From assembly GCA_013397865.1 (NCBI GenBank), contig VZTI01002345.1, forward strand, positions 1,526,351-1,590,350: a stretch of DNA of 64,000 nucleotides, in the 5' to 3' direction. The stretch comes from Struthidea cinerea. Taxonomy: Eukaryota > Chordata > Aves > Passeriformes > Corcoracidae. A model generated the notes under the pieces. The model did not search any database and was not told the origin of the DNA. It was given only the letters and a program-made list of their open reading frames with translations. Of the stretch, positions 11,083 through 22,712 are shown piece after piece (position 1 is the first letter of the stretch; the number at the start of each line of letters is the position of its first letter). A program made the position numbers and the translations under genes.

Positions 11083-11269
11083 CAACTCAGGATTATTACT
11101 GCTCTGGGCCAGCAGTTCTAAGAGCAAACCTTACTGCAGCTGTTTCAGCACGGCGGCCCCCGTGCCACGTTAAATACAGCTGTGCCACAGCAGCAGCAGC
11201 AGCCCGTGGCCCCCAAAGCACCCCCAGCCCGGCAGGGCTCCCAGCAGCCAGGAGGCCCAGGGACCTGGT

Positions 11270-11530
11270 GCAGGCTGTGTTACTTCTAGCAGGACTGTGT
11301 CGGGACGGTGTCGGGGCGGAGGCAGCGCGGGCTGCGCCATCGCAGTTTCCGCGGCTGCTGGTGCAGAACTGCCTGGGACAGGGGCACGGCTGCTCTGTCC
11401 GAGCTGGGAGCAGCCTGCCCGGGTGCTCACACCGACACGGCTGCTGCGGGGCTGAACGGCCGGGCCGGGGCTCGGGGGAGCTCGGGCTGTCCTGGGGGAT
11501 CCCGCACAACAAATCTCCTCCCCCGGACCG
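11270..11530. other. CpG-dense GC-rich island
   Basis: CpG dinucleotides are frequent, for example around 11290-11360 and 11450-11500. A 273-codon plus frame (10947-11768) spans this island. It starts inside the CR1 fragment and is compositionally driven, so I do not call it a gene. Confidence 0.45.
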
Positions 11531-12010
11531 GGGTTTCATGGAGGGGAAACCTCCTGACTGCTGCTGCCAGTGGGCAGCTGGGGAGAAAGGAGAAGTGCAC
11601 CTGCACCCCAAAGAACATTCTGGAGTGTCTGACCTGAGCTGCTGCAGCACCAGGAGGACAAGGATGGGGCAAAAGCCTGGAAGAGCAAACCAAGTACAAA
11701 GTCCCTGTTCCCTCCAGCATTGCAGGAGCAGATCACGTCGTGGGCTGGGGAGGATTGATAAATATTAATAGAGCACCTGGTTCAATTCCTCTGGAGCAGC
11801 AGAGCAGCCGGGCCCGGTGCGCGGTGACAGAGCCGAGCAGCCCGTGACAAGGCTCCCATCCTTACTTCCCTGCTCTTTTGTAGGATTGCACCGGCTTCTC
11901 CTTTAATTGGCTCTCTGGGGTAAACGCACAGCTCGTTAATCACGGGCTGAGGGAGGCAGAGCTCTGTTGTCAAATGGGTGTGCACCACACCCTCATCCTC
12001 TGAAGGGGTG

Positions 12011-12058
12011 CAGGGCTGGGGGGCAGCAGGGCTGGGGGGCAGCAGGGCTGGGGGGGTC
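12011..12058. repeat. G-rich 16-bp tandem repeat at gap edge
   Basis: Three 16-bp units of type CAGGGCTGGGGGGCAG (12011, 12027, 12043) run directly into the unknown bases. The runs of six or seven G make G-quadruplex formation plausible, and the array probably continues into the gap. Confidence 0.9.
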
Positions 12059-12310
12059 NNNNNNNNNNNNNNNNNNNNNNNNNNNNNNNNNNNNNNNNNN
12101 NNNNNNNNNNNNNNNNNNNNNNNNNNNNNNNNNNNNNNNNNNNNNNNNNNNNNNNNNNNNNNNNNNNNNNNNNNNNNNNNNNNNNNNNNNNNNNNNNNNN
12201 NNNNNNNNNNNNNNNNNNNNNNNNNNNNNNNNNNNNNNNNNNNNNNNNNNNNNNNNNNNNNNNNNNNNNNNNNNNNNNNNNNNNNNNNNNNNNNNNNNNN
12301 NNNNNNNNNN
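12059..12310. other. Assembly gap, 252 unknown bases
   Basis: This is a run of N flanked on the left by a G-rich tandem repeat and on the right by a G-rich stretch. The missing sequence is probably more of the same repeat, and its true length is unknown. Confidence 0.99.
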
Positions 12311-14052
12311 TGCTGGGGTGGGGTCAGGGCCCGCAGGTGGGTGGACCTGGCTCAAAGCTCTTCCCAAACGCTGCTCTCCGGAGCAGAGGAGGCGCTGGTC
12401 GGGTTCTGCTGGTTTCCCAGGCAGTGCACTCAGCCCTGCCCACCCAAACCTCCCGGCGCTGGCAGGTGAGTGAGCTGCTGTTCTGCACTGCTCCTGCAGC
12501 CTCCCTCCCACAGGGACTCCCGGCTGGCCTCTGCCACGGAATGAGGAGTCAGCAGGGATGGCCAGAGCAGCCCCTGCCCCGTGCCCCCTCCAGACGCCCC
12601 CCTGTGCCCCCAGACTCCCCCAGCCCTTCCAGAGCCCCTCCTGGGCCAGGCACCACCTCCGCCCACAGAGCTCTGCCCGCTGGGCTCGGCTGCTCTTAAA
12701 TGCTGATGGCACAGCTCAGCAGTTTGAAACACAAGGGGAAGAAATAGAGAATGGCCACAAAACATTCACTGTCAAATAAGCTCAAAGTGCTTTTATAACT
12801 GTTACTCACGTCATGAGATGCTGCTGAGACATGGTGATAAACACGTCCAGCCATCAAAACGTTTTGTATTTGCTTTTTAAGTCACCTCCAAGTATTTCAG
12901 TGCAGAAAACTTTTTGATAAGATCATTGCGCTGAGCTGTGGGAGTACCTGCACCTCCTGAGCACCACCCAGGGCTCCCGAAGATGGAGATAGCTCTTGTG
13001 CGATGGTTGAACTCCACGATCTCTGAGGTATTTTCCAAACTTTATGAGTTTATGATATGAACAGGGTCACATGAAGAGCCTTGCCACGGTCACCAGGACA
13101 GGCTGGCAGGATGGAAACATTCCCTGACTCCAGAGGAAACCCGAACTTGCCAGACCCAGCTGCTGAGTGACAGCCTGACATTGGTTAATATTCTATGGAA
13201 TCCCTGCTTACCCTCCTTCCCCTCTCTCCATCACTCTTTTTTCAGCAGGGGCCACATGGACCAGGACGACTCAGTGTGGTGGGTTTGGTATTTCAGGGCT
13301 TCAATCTGTTAGAGGGACACCTTGGGACCAGCATCCAGATGTTCTCACTCTCATCTTTCCCTTTTTGTTTCTGCCTCCCCGTCTCAGCCAGATGGACCTC
13401 GGTTCCTCATCCCTTAAAGCTGTGGGCAAGGAGCCAGAGGGGATCTTCTTTTTTTCTTCCATCGGCAATTTTCTACAGCAAATGAGAAAAGAAAATGGAA
13501 AACCTTGTAGGAAGTCCCAGGCTGCTGAGGCTGTTTAAATGGGTTCAGAGCTCAGGCATGAGGCAGATTAATCACAAACCACACACATTGAGCCAGCCCA
13601 GGAGATGACATTTGAGGGTTCGTGTAGGGAAGAAGGATTAACTGAGGGACGGGACTGGGAACAGAGGAAACCTGAGCATGAACCACCAGGTACAGGAGGG
13701 TCCGGGACGTGACAGCACTGAGACTGTTCAACAAAATTAAGCACGGCCTTGAAAAGTATTTTCTTTGCCTGAACACTGCGATCTCGTTCTAATGCGCTTG
13801 CAAGAAATCGCGATGATTAATTGGATCATTTCCATATCCTGCTCCAAGCGTGGTACTTGGGGAAGTGCTGCAAACAGGGGTGTCAGCCCCTCGGAAGGAG
13901 CTGCAGGGAGGCAGGACGGCGTGATGAGCAGGAGGTGTCAGAGAGAGGAGCAAAGCAGGTAACAGCCCCTGCGCCCCCAGAACGGATCCCGTTCCTCGGG
14001 GGAACACGTTACAGGCGCCCTGCCTGGAGACGTGCCTCTCGTTTGACAAAGG
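12311..14052. other. Unique sequence; AT-rich subregion 13740-13860 may be regulatory
   Basis: GC-rich flank at 12311-12690 gives way to AT-rich sequence. Around 13760-13850 there are CpGs in AT-rich context and a TGATTAATTGGATCA string at 13814-13828, with a homeodomain core. No gene was recognised. Confidence 0.4.
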
Positions 14053-14099
14053 CAGGCTGCAGGAGCAGGCTGCAGGAGCAGGCTGCAGGAACAGGCTGC
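14053..14099. repeat. 13-bp tandem repeat, about 3.5 copies
   Basis: Units of type CAGGCTGCAGGAG start at 14053, 14066 and 14079, and a partial unit starts at 14092. The third copy ends in A instead of G. Confidence 0.92.
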
Positions 14100-14229
14100 T
14101 GCTGCCGAGGATAACGAGGCCTTTTCACGCGGCGTTAACGCTCCAGAATGGTCCATCTTTGCTCAATGGGCCTTTTCCCTGAAATTACACAAGATCCATC
14201 GCGGTGCCTTCTGCACCGGGGGAGCTGTG

Positions 14230-14350
14230 CAGCACCAACAGCCTTTGGAAGGAGCCCCGGGTCCCTCCGCTCGCCCTCGGTGCCCGCCGGAGCTGCGGGC
14301 AGAGCCGCGGCTGCCCCGGCACAGCCTCGCTGCTCGAGGATGCTGCAGCG
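14230..14350. other. CpG-dense short island
   Basis: This is a brief GC-rich stretch with several CpG dinucleotides, shorter than a typical CpG island. No transcript signature was seen. Confidence 0.4.
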
Positions 14351-14399
14351 CCCTGCCCAGAGCTGGCTCCTCCCTGAGGCTTCGCTCACTCCTGACTGC

Positions 14400-15359
14400 C
14401 AGCGATGTGTGCCCTGCAGAGCTTCAGCCCCAAGTATTTGCTCTCCTGGGGCTGGGAGCTGTCACTCAGAGCGCCCAACAGCTGCTTCCCGCATGTTCTG
14501 TTTCCACATAAATTTATCACCCGTGAAAAAGCAAAAGGAGGGGTTTGCTCCCACCTAAAACCAGGCAGGTTCCCAAGCTGTGTCGTGGTAGTGAGTGTTT
14601 CCTGTTGGGGATGGAGACGAGCTGTCAGTGGGATTTTACCTGGTGAAAAAATCTGGAGTGGCCTTGAACAGCCAGCGAACCGGGGAGCCTCGGGCACGAG
14701 GTCCTGCTGCCTTCCAGGGAGACACCACCATGCTCTGGAAGGATCCGGGAAGATGCAGGAAGGATCAGCTTCTCAGAGACAAATACCTGCAATTCCGAAC
14801 CCAAAAGGAGTGGTTTCCAGTTGTGTGTCTTCCCAAAACCCTTCCAGTCAGTCCCTGACAGTCTCTCAGCATCCCTAACTGGTTCTGCCATTGATTTACT
14901 GCTCAATTCCTGAGCGGTTTGAAGAGTTTTTCCCCAGCCTAAACACTCTTTATTTGAAGTAGAAATTGAATCTGATGGGAAAGCTTCTTTTAATTTGCAA
15001 AACCAGGGAAGGTTAAAAGGGACAGAGGAAAAACAACCTCTAAAAACAGCCTCCTCAAACCTCTGACTGGCAGTTTTGGACGTAGCAATGGTACAAGAGC
15101 AATTCCTGTGCTGATTTAAAGAAAAGAAAACAGACCCAGAGCCACCTCCCCAACCCCACAGAGACCTGTGAAGGGACTCCCGAAGCCCCCAGTGCAGGGC
15201 ATTGGGGTCTGGCTCAGGGGGTCACAGGGCAGACGCTGACCATGAGGGAGCCTTTGTTGTTCTCCGTGTTCCCTCACCCACAGCTCCAAAGCAGAGACTC
15301 ATTTTAGAGAGTAAAGAAAGATGATGTTTGTAACGATTGTTTTGTGCAGAATAATTCTA
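14400..15359. other. Unique sequence, no gene recognised
   Basis: This is mixed-composition sequence with only short frames and no repeat or RNA gene that I recognise. Confidence 0.5.
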
Positions 15360-15446
15360 ATTATTCTAATAGGATTATTATCTATTAGTATTGTCTATTA
15401 ATTTGTCTATTAATTTGTCTATTAATAACAGATTATTCTAATAGGA
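15360..15446. repeat. 12-bp tandem repeat inside a 15-bp direct repeat
   Basis: TTGTCTATTAAT repeats three times at 15391-15426. An exact 15-bp string (ATTATTCTAATAGGA) occurs at 15360-15374 and again at 15432-15446, flanking the array. The arrangement suggests local slippage or duplication. Confidence 0.88.
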
Positions 15447-15769
15447 GATCAGAAAGAAAAGGATAACATATAAAAATCAGCTTTCCTCCAGCTCCTGCCC
15501 AGAGCCCTGCAGGCACCAGCCAAGTGTTCCCTGCACTGGCAGAGGGAAGTGGAAAAGCTTTCTAGCACGGGATATTTTATCACAGCTTTTCACCTGTTAG
15601 GCCAAGCTCAAGGCAGGGCTCTGACCTTCACAGCATTCGACTGAACGTTAAAGCAAGACACATTTCCAGTCAAATAATGTGCAGATCCCCACAGCCCAGG
15701 AGAGCACAAGGCAGGAGGCACGAGGAGAGTCTGTGCAGGGAGGGGTGAGCCAGGTCTGGGCAGGACCGG

Positions 15770-16117
15770 GGGGGAGCAGCTCCCACACCACCCCTGTCCT
15801 GGGAGCTGCTCCCACACCAACCCTGCCCTGGGGGCCGCTCCCACACCAACCCTGCCCTGGGGGCCGCTCCCACACCAACCCTGCCCTGGGGGCCGCTCCC
15901 ACACCAACCCTGCCCTGGGGGCCGCTCCCACACCAACCCTGCCCTGGGGGCCGCTCCCACACCAACCCTGCCCTGGGGGCCGCTCCCACACCAACCCTGC
16001 CCTGGGGGCCGCTCCCACACCAACCCTGCCCTGGGGGCCGCTCCCACACCAACCCTGCCCTGGGGGCCGCTCCCACACCAACCCTGCCCTGGGAGCTGCT
16101 CCCACACCAGCCCTGCT
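15770..16117. repeat. 29-bp minisatellite, about 12 copies
   Basis: Nine identical units of type CTGGGGGCCGCTCCCACACC plus nine more bases run from 15828 to 16088. Divergent units with GGGAGCTGCT at 15799-15827 and 16089-16117 flank them, and a degenerate unit lies at about 15770. The uniform core with variant edges points to recent expansion. The 29-bp period shifts frame each unit, so three units give a 29-residue repeat and several frames stay open for over 160 codons. These are not genes. Confidence 0.97.
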
Positions 16118-16119
16118 CC

Positions 16120-17569
16120 TCTGTCCCCCGGCCCCTCACCCCCAGCACGGCCCCACGGCCATGGGACCCCCCCATATCCCGTTCCCCCCGCCGTGCACCC
16201 CCGTGACAGCAGCACCGTGTCAGCTGTCACCACCTCAGCGGGCTGGAACTGGGTTAGATTAAATCTGGTGGACCAGATTTTGGTCACCTTACAAACAACA
16301 ACAACCCCCCCCTTTCCCTCACAGCCCTCCCACACACACATCTGCCATGCTGAAACTGGAAAATTAAATCACTTTTCCACTCCGCTGGCAGGAGCCAGCC
16401 CATAACTCATGAGAGCAACCGTGGTTTAAACAAATTAACCCCTTCAGCAGAGCAGCTGAGGGCAGAGGGAGGGGGGCTGGGGGCTTGCTCAGCCGGGCCT
16501 GTCCTGCTCTGGGGACAGCAGAGGGAGGGACGGCTGGGCTGGCACAGTGGGAGAAACAGCAAAGCAAAGCAGAGCGGGCACTTCATGAGGACAAGGTGAC
16601 AGAGCGACCTCCCCAGCTGGGCCGAGGTGCTCCAGGAGGTGCTGGGTCGGAGCTGGGACAGGACAGGCAGAGCCTTCCACTCAAAGAGAAAAAGAGCTGA
16701 AGCTCCCCGTTTGTAGGATAGTTAGTGGCAAAGAGATGAAAGGTCTTTCAGGGAACAGCAAGCATTAATTATAAATATAAAGCTCGAGTGCTGCTTTCTC
16801 TGCCATTCAGAAATCCCGGGCTGCAGCGCTCCCTCACAGGCTGGCTTTGCCCGTGACCCAATCCGGGTGTCAGGGAGGCCCCGGGGCCGTGGCTCTCACT
16901 GAGCTCGAATGTCCTGTCCCGTGCAAGAGGGGACCTTTTTCCTTCGGAGAAGCTCCTTCACGCAGCCCCCCTGCCACTGCTGGGTTAAGCTGGCAGGGAG
17001 GCGCGTTCCCAGAGGGACAACGTGCCCTCAGCTAACTCAGAGCTATTCCAGTGTTTAAGTGCACCCCAGTGCAGCTCTCTCTGAGCATCCTCCTGCAGGA
17101 ATCAGCTGTTCCTCAGGCCGCCTCTTTCCAGCTTCAACTCCGTTGTAACTTCTGGGCTTTTACCGAAGTGTAGGGATTTGGATAAAGGATGGAGGCAGAG
17201 CCCAGAGGAAGGTGTGGAGGATGCGGGTGGTACCTGGTGCCCGGAGCAGCAGTGTGGCTGTGAGCAGGCCCCAGGGTGTGAGCGGGATCGATTCCAGCCC
17301 CTCTCAGATCCACGACAATCCGTGCATTATTCAGCAGAGCCTCTGCTGCCTTTCCATTTAATCTATGTGAAAATTGGATTTATGGCGCAGGAGTAAGAGC
17401 TATCTGAACATGGCCCATAAAACTGGAAGAATCATATTTTTCTCTTCAGCAAGCAACTTTTAACAGCTCTGCTGGGTGCTTATTTGCAGTCACCAGGCAA
17501 AAATTTTCTCTCTGGTGTTTACGACCCTTTTACTCATTCCTGAGGCAGAGGGGGGTGGTTTGGAGCGCG
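16120..17569. other. Unique sequence, no gene recognised
   Basis: GC-rich near 16120-16210 and 16440-16680, AT-rich near 16720-16790 and 17340-17520. I see no repeats, RNA genes or convincing open frames. Confidence 0.5.
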
Positions 17570-17860
17570 GAGCGAGCGATGCTCCAGTTCCTGGGTGTTA
17601 TTTGCTCCAGGGACTCTTTGATATGTAGTCCTGGCTGCACTAATGTCCCCATTAGTCCTGATTGCCTCGGCGGGGGGCGGCGGTGGAAACGACTTCGGTA
17701 ACAAAGTGCCTCGGCAGATCCTTCTTCAGCCTTTGATATTCCCTTTGTAACATTTCCCTCATCTTTCTCAAGATACCGGTTTGACTTTGAAGCGATTTCC
17801 ATTTCTGTGGTTGTCATTACTTTGTGTTTCTGCTGGATTGCCGGATGTTTCCTGTGGGGA
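17570..17860. promoter_or_regulatory. Candidate conserved noncoding block
   Basis: This is unique, moderately AT-rich sequence with an inverted pair of homeodomain-type half sites: ACTAAT at 17639-17644, a 6-base spacer, and ATTAGT at 17651-17656. A CCTTTGATATTCC string lies near 17730. A minus-strand frame of 136 codons covers the block with no recognised family. Regulatory function is inferred only. Confidence 0.28.
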
Positions 17861-17989
17861 GCGAGGGGCCGCCGGAGAGGCTCCCTTTGAGTCCGGTCCC
17901 TTGAGCACGATCGGAAACGCGGGGGAAAGGCAGGAGCCACAGGCTGCGAGGGGTCACTCCAAGTTGCTGCAAGGAAAAATTAAGAACAA

Positions 17990-18050
17990 AAATATATATG
18001 CGGGCATATATATACACACATATATCTACACACATATATATATATATATG
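17990..18050. repeat. (TA)n/(CACATATA)n microsatellite
   Basis: Alternating TA is interspersed with ACACACA blocks and ends in a long TATATATATATA run. Confidence 0.92.
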
Positions 18051-19142
18051 TAAAATCGCAGTGAGAGAAGGGCTGGGGACCAAAGGGGTTCAACAGTCAT
18101 AAAGCATGGAGGAAGGTCAATAAAAACAGTTTTTAAAAAAATTAAATTAAATTTGGATACCGGCCTATTCAATATTCATCAGTCCAGCTGTTTATTCACA
18201 CATTTTGGAAGGCTGAGCTGAAATGAATGGAGATTTCCTGGTGAAATTTCGTACAATTCCTGTTTGTGGGTAGGCTGAAGCAATGAAGAGATTTGGTTGG
18301 TCGGTTGTTTCTCTGTGAAACATGTAGAAAGTGGAATGGAAAAGTGAAAATGAGGAGCAGAAGGTTCTTCGGAGGGCTCTGTCCCCCGGAGAGGAGAGTC
18401 CCTTCTGAAAAGGGAGTTTCATCCCCTGCCACAACCTCTGCTTTACCAGCACATCACGGCTGCCGCCACCTCCGTCCTGGGCATTCGAAACGCCCAGCAA
18501 GGAAAGAAAACCTTCCTGAGTGGTTCTGCCTCGGAAGGTCCCTGTGCGAGCTGCGTGTCCCCGGGCTGTCCTGTGCAGGGCAAGGAGCTGCTCTCCACTG
18601 AGCCCTGTGGGTCCCTCCTAACTCGGAGATTCCATCATTCCGCTCTAGGGTAACCTGGGAGAAATTCGGAGATGATCGAAAGGGCCGTAACGAGGCTCCT
18701 GCTGCTCACCCCAGAGACAGCAGAGCTCCCCGCACATCCCAGCTGCCAGCCAAGGGTCACCCGGGCCGGCTTTGCCCTTCCCAGCTCCGTTTCACTGCCG
18801 GCACTTTCTGTAACACGGAGCCGAACGCCGGGTCGCGGTGCTCACCTGCTCCCGCGGCTCAGAGGCCGCCGGCGCTGCTGCCCAGCACGCTCATCCCTCC
18901 CAAGGAAAAGGAGAGCAGGGCTGGAAAATAAATGAGCACGAAGGGAAGCGCAGCAGCAGAAACCTGCAAACAGCTGCCAACCCCACGGAGCACAGCGCCG
19001 AGCACGGGGTCACCCCCACCTCTGGTTCACAGTGACCCAAGGGCTGCTCAGCCCTGAGCCCGTGGCTGCACCAAACCACCTCCAAAACTCCCCTCTCCAT
19101 CCCCAGCACCTGCTGGGATCCCTCCTGGAGCCCTGAGGGGCT
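18051..19142. other. Unique sequence with CpG-dense patch at 18765-18900
   Basis: AT-rich at first, then GC-rich. CpG dinucleotides concentrate at about 18765-18900. A minus-strand GTGAG donor-like match lies near 18845 but has no convincing partner. No gene was recognised. Confidence 0.45.
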
Positions 19143-19209
19143 GGGACGGGACGGGACGGGACGGGACGGGACGGGACGGGACGGGACGGGACGGGACGGG
19201 ATGGGATGG
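19143..19209. repeat. (GGGAC)n pentanucleotide array
   Basis: About twelve GGGAC units are followed by two GGGAT variants. A minus frame reads as a Pro-Ser-Arg-Pro-Val repeat because of the array, not because of coding. Confidence 0.97.
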
Positions 19210-19638
19210 ATCCAACGTTGCTGCAAGCTCAGCCCGTGGGGAGGTCCAGGGGGAGGAAAGGCTGTTCCTGCCTGGAGCTCCCGGGCTGTGGAGCCGCTGT
19301 TTTTGTGCTTTGGCAGGATGCAGATAAGAAGGGCATCGAATTTGAATGTTATGCTAATAAGAACATCTGTGTACTTAAATCAGCACTGAGCAGCTGGTAT
19401 ATTTAAAACAGCCCCCAGCATGTCTAAACACTCTGTAAATACAGAGTTAATATCTCCTGAGATCAATTTATCATTAATAAGTTATAAAACCAGGATTTGA
19501 TACACACTGAAATAAAAATAGCCTATTCTTTCCTGCCATTTTTTCTGACCCCAGCCCTGGGGTGTGTGAGGATCAGACTGAGCTGCACAGGCTGAGGGCT
19601 CGGGGCTGGCCTCGGCCACTGCAGAGCTGCACTGGTCA
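19210..19638. other. Unique sequence, no gene recognised
   Basis: The stretch is AT-rich with several TTAATA-type motifs around 19440-19540. Nothing can be named. Confidence 0.5.
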
Positions 19639-19762
19639 CCAGGCTGGATGGGGCTTCGAGCAGCCTGGTCTGGTGGAAGGTGCCCCTGCCCAGGGCAGGA
19701 GTGGCACTGGATGAGCTTTAAGGTCCCTTCCAGCCCAAACCAGTCTGGGATTTGATTCTATG
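19639..19762 (+). mobile_element. CR1 LINE fragment, 3' end, plus strand
   Basis: This short 5'-truncated copy contains the block GGCACTGGATGAGCTTTAAG and ends in GATTTGATTCTATG, the CR1 tail motif. It matches the 3' part of 6261-6586. Confidence 0.88.
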
Positions 19763-22646
19763 CAGACACCTCTAAAATTGTCCAACATTTGCCTTTCCTC
19801 AGCCTGCCCAGTGTTACTAAATAGGCTACAAGGACCTGCATGTCCCCCAAGAGACTCCTGAGAGCATCCTAACTTAGTTTGAACACTTCAGAACACCACC
19901 TACTAAGTTGTGGAAATTGGAGCTGGTGGCTCTGATGAAATGAATCCCTCTTCCTCTGTTGTGAGCTGGCATTGGGCATATATATTCTGTACTTCATTTT
20001 TTAAGCCTCCTGGATCCACAGACAGAGCCTGCTTCGTTAAAAGTGTATTTTATGCATCCTGTAAACTCAGGGGATCTGTGTAATCCCAGGTAGCAGCCAG
20101 GGTGTGCAGGTGGCATTTTGATCGATGCTGTGTGCAGCTGTAAAACCAAGATACTCCTCTGCACACTATGGAGGGGTTGTTTTTTCCTTCCTGCTCCTCT
20201 CTTCCTGGAACACTTTTATCTCACTCCAGTAATTGCCAGCAACCCTCACAAAGAGTGAAGTCCATGAGTGAACCTTATCAGCCACGTTTCCCTGCACAGC
20301 TCTCGAGGATCCCGTCTGCAGAGACGAGCACTCCTGTCACAGCCAGAGGTACTCACGGGTGTCCTCATCCCACGGGGCTCGGGGCGCAGGAGACGTCTCT
20401 GGGAGAGGCTTCCCAGAGAGGGGATTGTGTTTTATTTATTATGCTTTGTCACAGTCCCCAGCCGTGATGTGCTCCAAGAGGCAAACGCACACAGAATTTG
20501 TCATTCTGTCTGGCTTCACCCTGCCTGGAGCAGGGGCCCTGACACAGAGGGTACACCGAAGCCCAGGTCATTAACTTGGATTCTGACCTAAAGCAGTCTC
20601 AGGTAAGAAACTTCAGACCAAGACTGAAGATACCCAGAGCCCCCAGACGAGGTGCAGCAAAATGCCAGCTCTGCCCTGCTGCCACTGCCTGGAGCAGCTG
20701 TGAGCGCCAAAACCCTGTCCAGGAGGGACAAAAGGTCTTTATCACCATAAACCCAATATCTCTTGGGGAGGGAGAGTTTTCCACTCCCCTGCACACCTCC
20801 TCTGCCAGGGCAGAACTGGGATTCCAGGGGTTCTGTGTTAACACATTTCCCTCATTAATCCAGGTGCCTGTTGGACCTGCTGGGAAGGAGACACCCGGAG
20901 CTCTGGCCCTGCACCCTTGGGGCTGAGCCCCCCAGGTGCAGCCCCACTGCTCTGCACAGAGCAGGGATTCTCCAGCAAACTGTGAGGGAAGGGTGGGAAA
21001 TCAGCCTTTCCCAGCGAGCTGGGAGGGTGTAAACAAGCATGAGCACGGCACTTATTTTTTCCAAGCAGTTTGAATAGCAAAATGAATGACATTTTCCTGG
21101 CCAGAAGCAAGCAACATTTCTTGATGTATTGGGATGCCATAAACTGAAAATTTGTTGTATAGTAAAGTGCATTTAACATTTACTCTCTCTCCTGCTCTAT
21201 CACTGCTGAACTGTCAATAACTCCCCCTCTTCACACACTATTTCTGCTGGGGATTTGAAAGTTTCTGCAACATTAGGAGAGATTTTACCTTGACAACAGA
21301 TGGGAAAGAGTCCAAACACTCCAAATAGTAACCTTGTCCTTATCCCTTCTGTCCATGGGATATTTCTGGACTGCCTGGCAGCAGTGTCTGGCTGAACTGG
21401 TGTCCACACTTCTGGAGCAGGTCCAGGCTGGCCAAGAGCAAGGGATGGCAGCTGCTGTGACTGAGGCACCCTCTATCCTGGGAGGAAAAGGGTTAATCCA
21501 AAATCCCACCCTGGCCCTCACAACGTTTCTGCCTGATTGAAAGTCTTGACCCAAATAATAATGAAAATCCACTAAAAATATTTCTAATTCTTCTGAGGTA
21601 TAAAAACAATCCCAGTGTATAAAAGCATAAAGCTTTTGGTAAAATAAACCAAAGAAAGGGTAGCTGATAATTTTCTGGTGAGATAACCATCATTTTAACT
21701 AAGCTTAGTGCAGGTTTTCAAAATACTTACAGTACTTACTGGAGTGCTGACCATGAGAAAATGATTTGGTGCTGAATTCCTGGCCCTTTGGTCATTTCTG
21801 GCCCTTCCCAGCAGCTGGCCACAGCTCTGGACACCGCTGTGAGCCACCAGCCCACAGCCACGCAGAGGGCCAAGAGGGCCAAGGAACTCGGAGAGGAAAC
21901 AAACCCATTACACCTGCCAGTAACCGGGGGCACCAGCCCTTTCCAATGAACCTGCTCCAGGAAAAACCGGGCAGGCTGCAGGGCAGGAAGGATCCCATCC
22001 CTGTGCCCGAGCAGAGAGCGCCGGGCAGGGCTCGTCCTTCCTCCGAGAAACAACGGCGAACAGCAGCCCAACACACAAGCAGCTGCAGAAACACCGGTAG
22101 AACTGTCTTGTTCTTAAGGAAAACATGCTTTTCCAGATCTCCCCAGCGCCATTTTCAATGCTTGTGATTTTTTCCTGCTTCTGAGGAGTTTTGTGCTCTG
22201 CCAAGTGCAGCTCACGCAGCTCCTGGTTCTGCACTCGGGTTCCTGGCACCGGGGGAGCGACGCTGCCCGGTGCCACTCGTGCTGCTGCCTTCTTTTGGGG
22301 CACTGTGCCCCTCACCAGGGCAATTCAAACCTGAAATGCGATGCAGGAGCTCTGGGGTGGCTGCAGAGGGAGGGTGCCACTGCACATCTGGATGTGCTCG
22401 CCCTCAGCAGCTCCCGGCTGGACAGCCGAGCACGAGGGGCTCAGGAGGGAAGAACGAGCAGAAATACACATTGCCTGCTGTAAATCCAGTTTAAGGAGAT
22501 GGGAATGCCCTGCCGGCCTCCACAGGCTCGCTCTACGCCCCATCCTCTCACAAAAACAGAAAATGGGTTTCTGGAGCTCAGGATCTGAGTGGTGCCGGTG
22601 CAGACCCAAGTGATGCCCAGTCACTGAGCACCACATTTTATAGCAC
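19763..22646. other. Unique mixed sequence, no gene recognised
   Basis: About 2.9 kb with several short overlapping frames on both strands and no repeat family that I recognise. It contains one candidate exon (20534-20602). AT-rich patches lie at 21000-21340 and 21540-21760. Confidence 0.5.
20534..20602 (+). other. Candidate 69-bp exon, plus strand
   Basis: A pyrimidine-rich stretch ends in GAGCAG at 20533 and a strong donor CTCAG|GTAAGAA starts at 20603. The acceptor is only moderate. No recognisable protein is encoded. It could be a noncoding exon or chance. Confidence 0.15.
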
Positions 22647-22712
22647 AGGGATATCCCTGCACAGCCCCCCAGGGATATCCCTGCACAGCCCCCCAGGGAT
22701 ATCCCTGCACAC
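22647..22712. repeat. 24-bp tandem repeat, about 2.7 copies
   Basis: Units starting AGGGATATCCCTGCACAG begin at 22647, 22671 and 22695. Each contains the short palindrome GGGATATCCC. Confidence 0.95.

Noticed and set aside
10947..11768. 273-codon plus-strand frame, the longest free of unknown bases
   Set aside because: It begins inside a CR1 fragment and continues through a GC-rich island where stops are rare; no domain or conserved feature.
12421..12465. 45-bp segment with acceptor and GTGAGTG donor, one frame open
   Set aside because: Too short and in GC-rich DNA beside a gap; splice-like pairs of this size occur by chance.
15770..16117. CRISPR-like array
   Set aside because: The 29-bp units abut directly with no spacers, and the sequence is vertebrate.
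15608..16341. Several long frames on both strands with Gly/Arg/Trp-rich or Pro-rich repeats
   Set aside because: All are products of the 29-bp minisatellite, whose period shifts the frame every unit.
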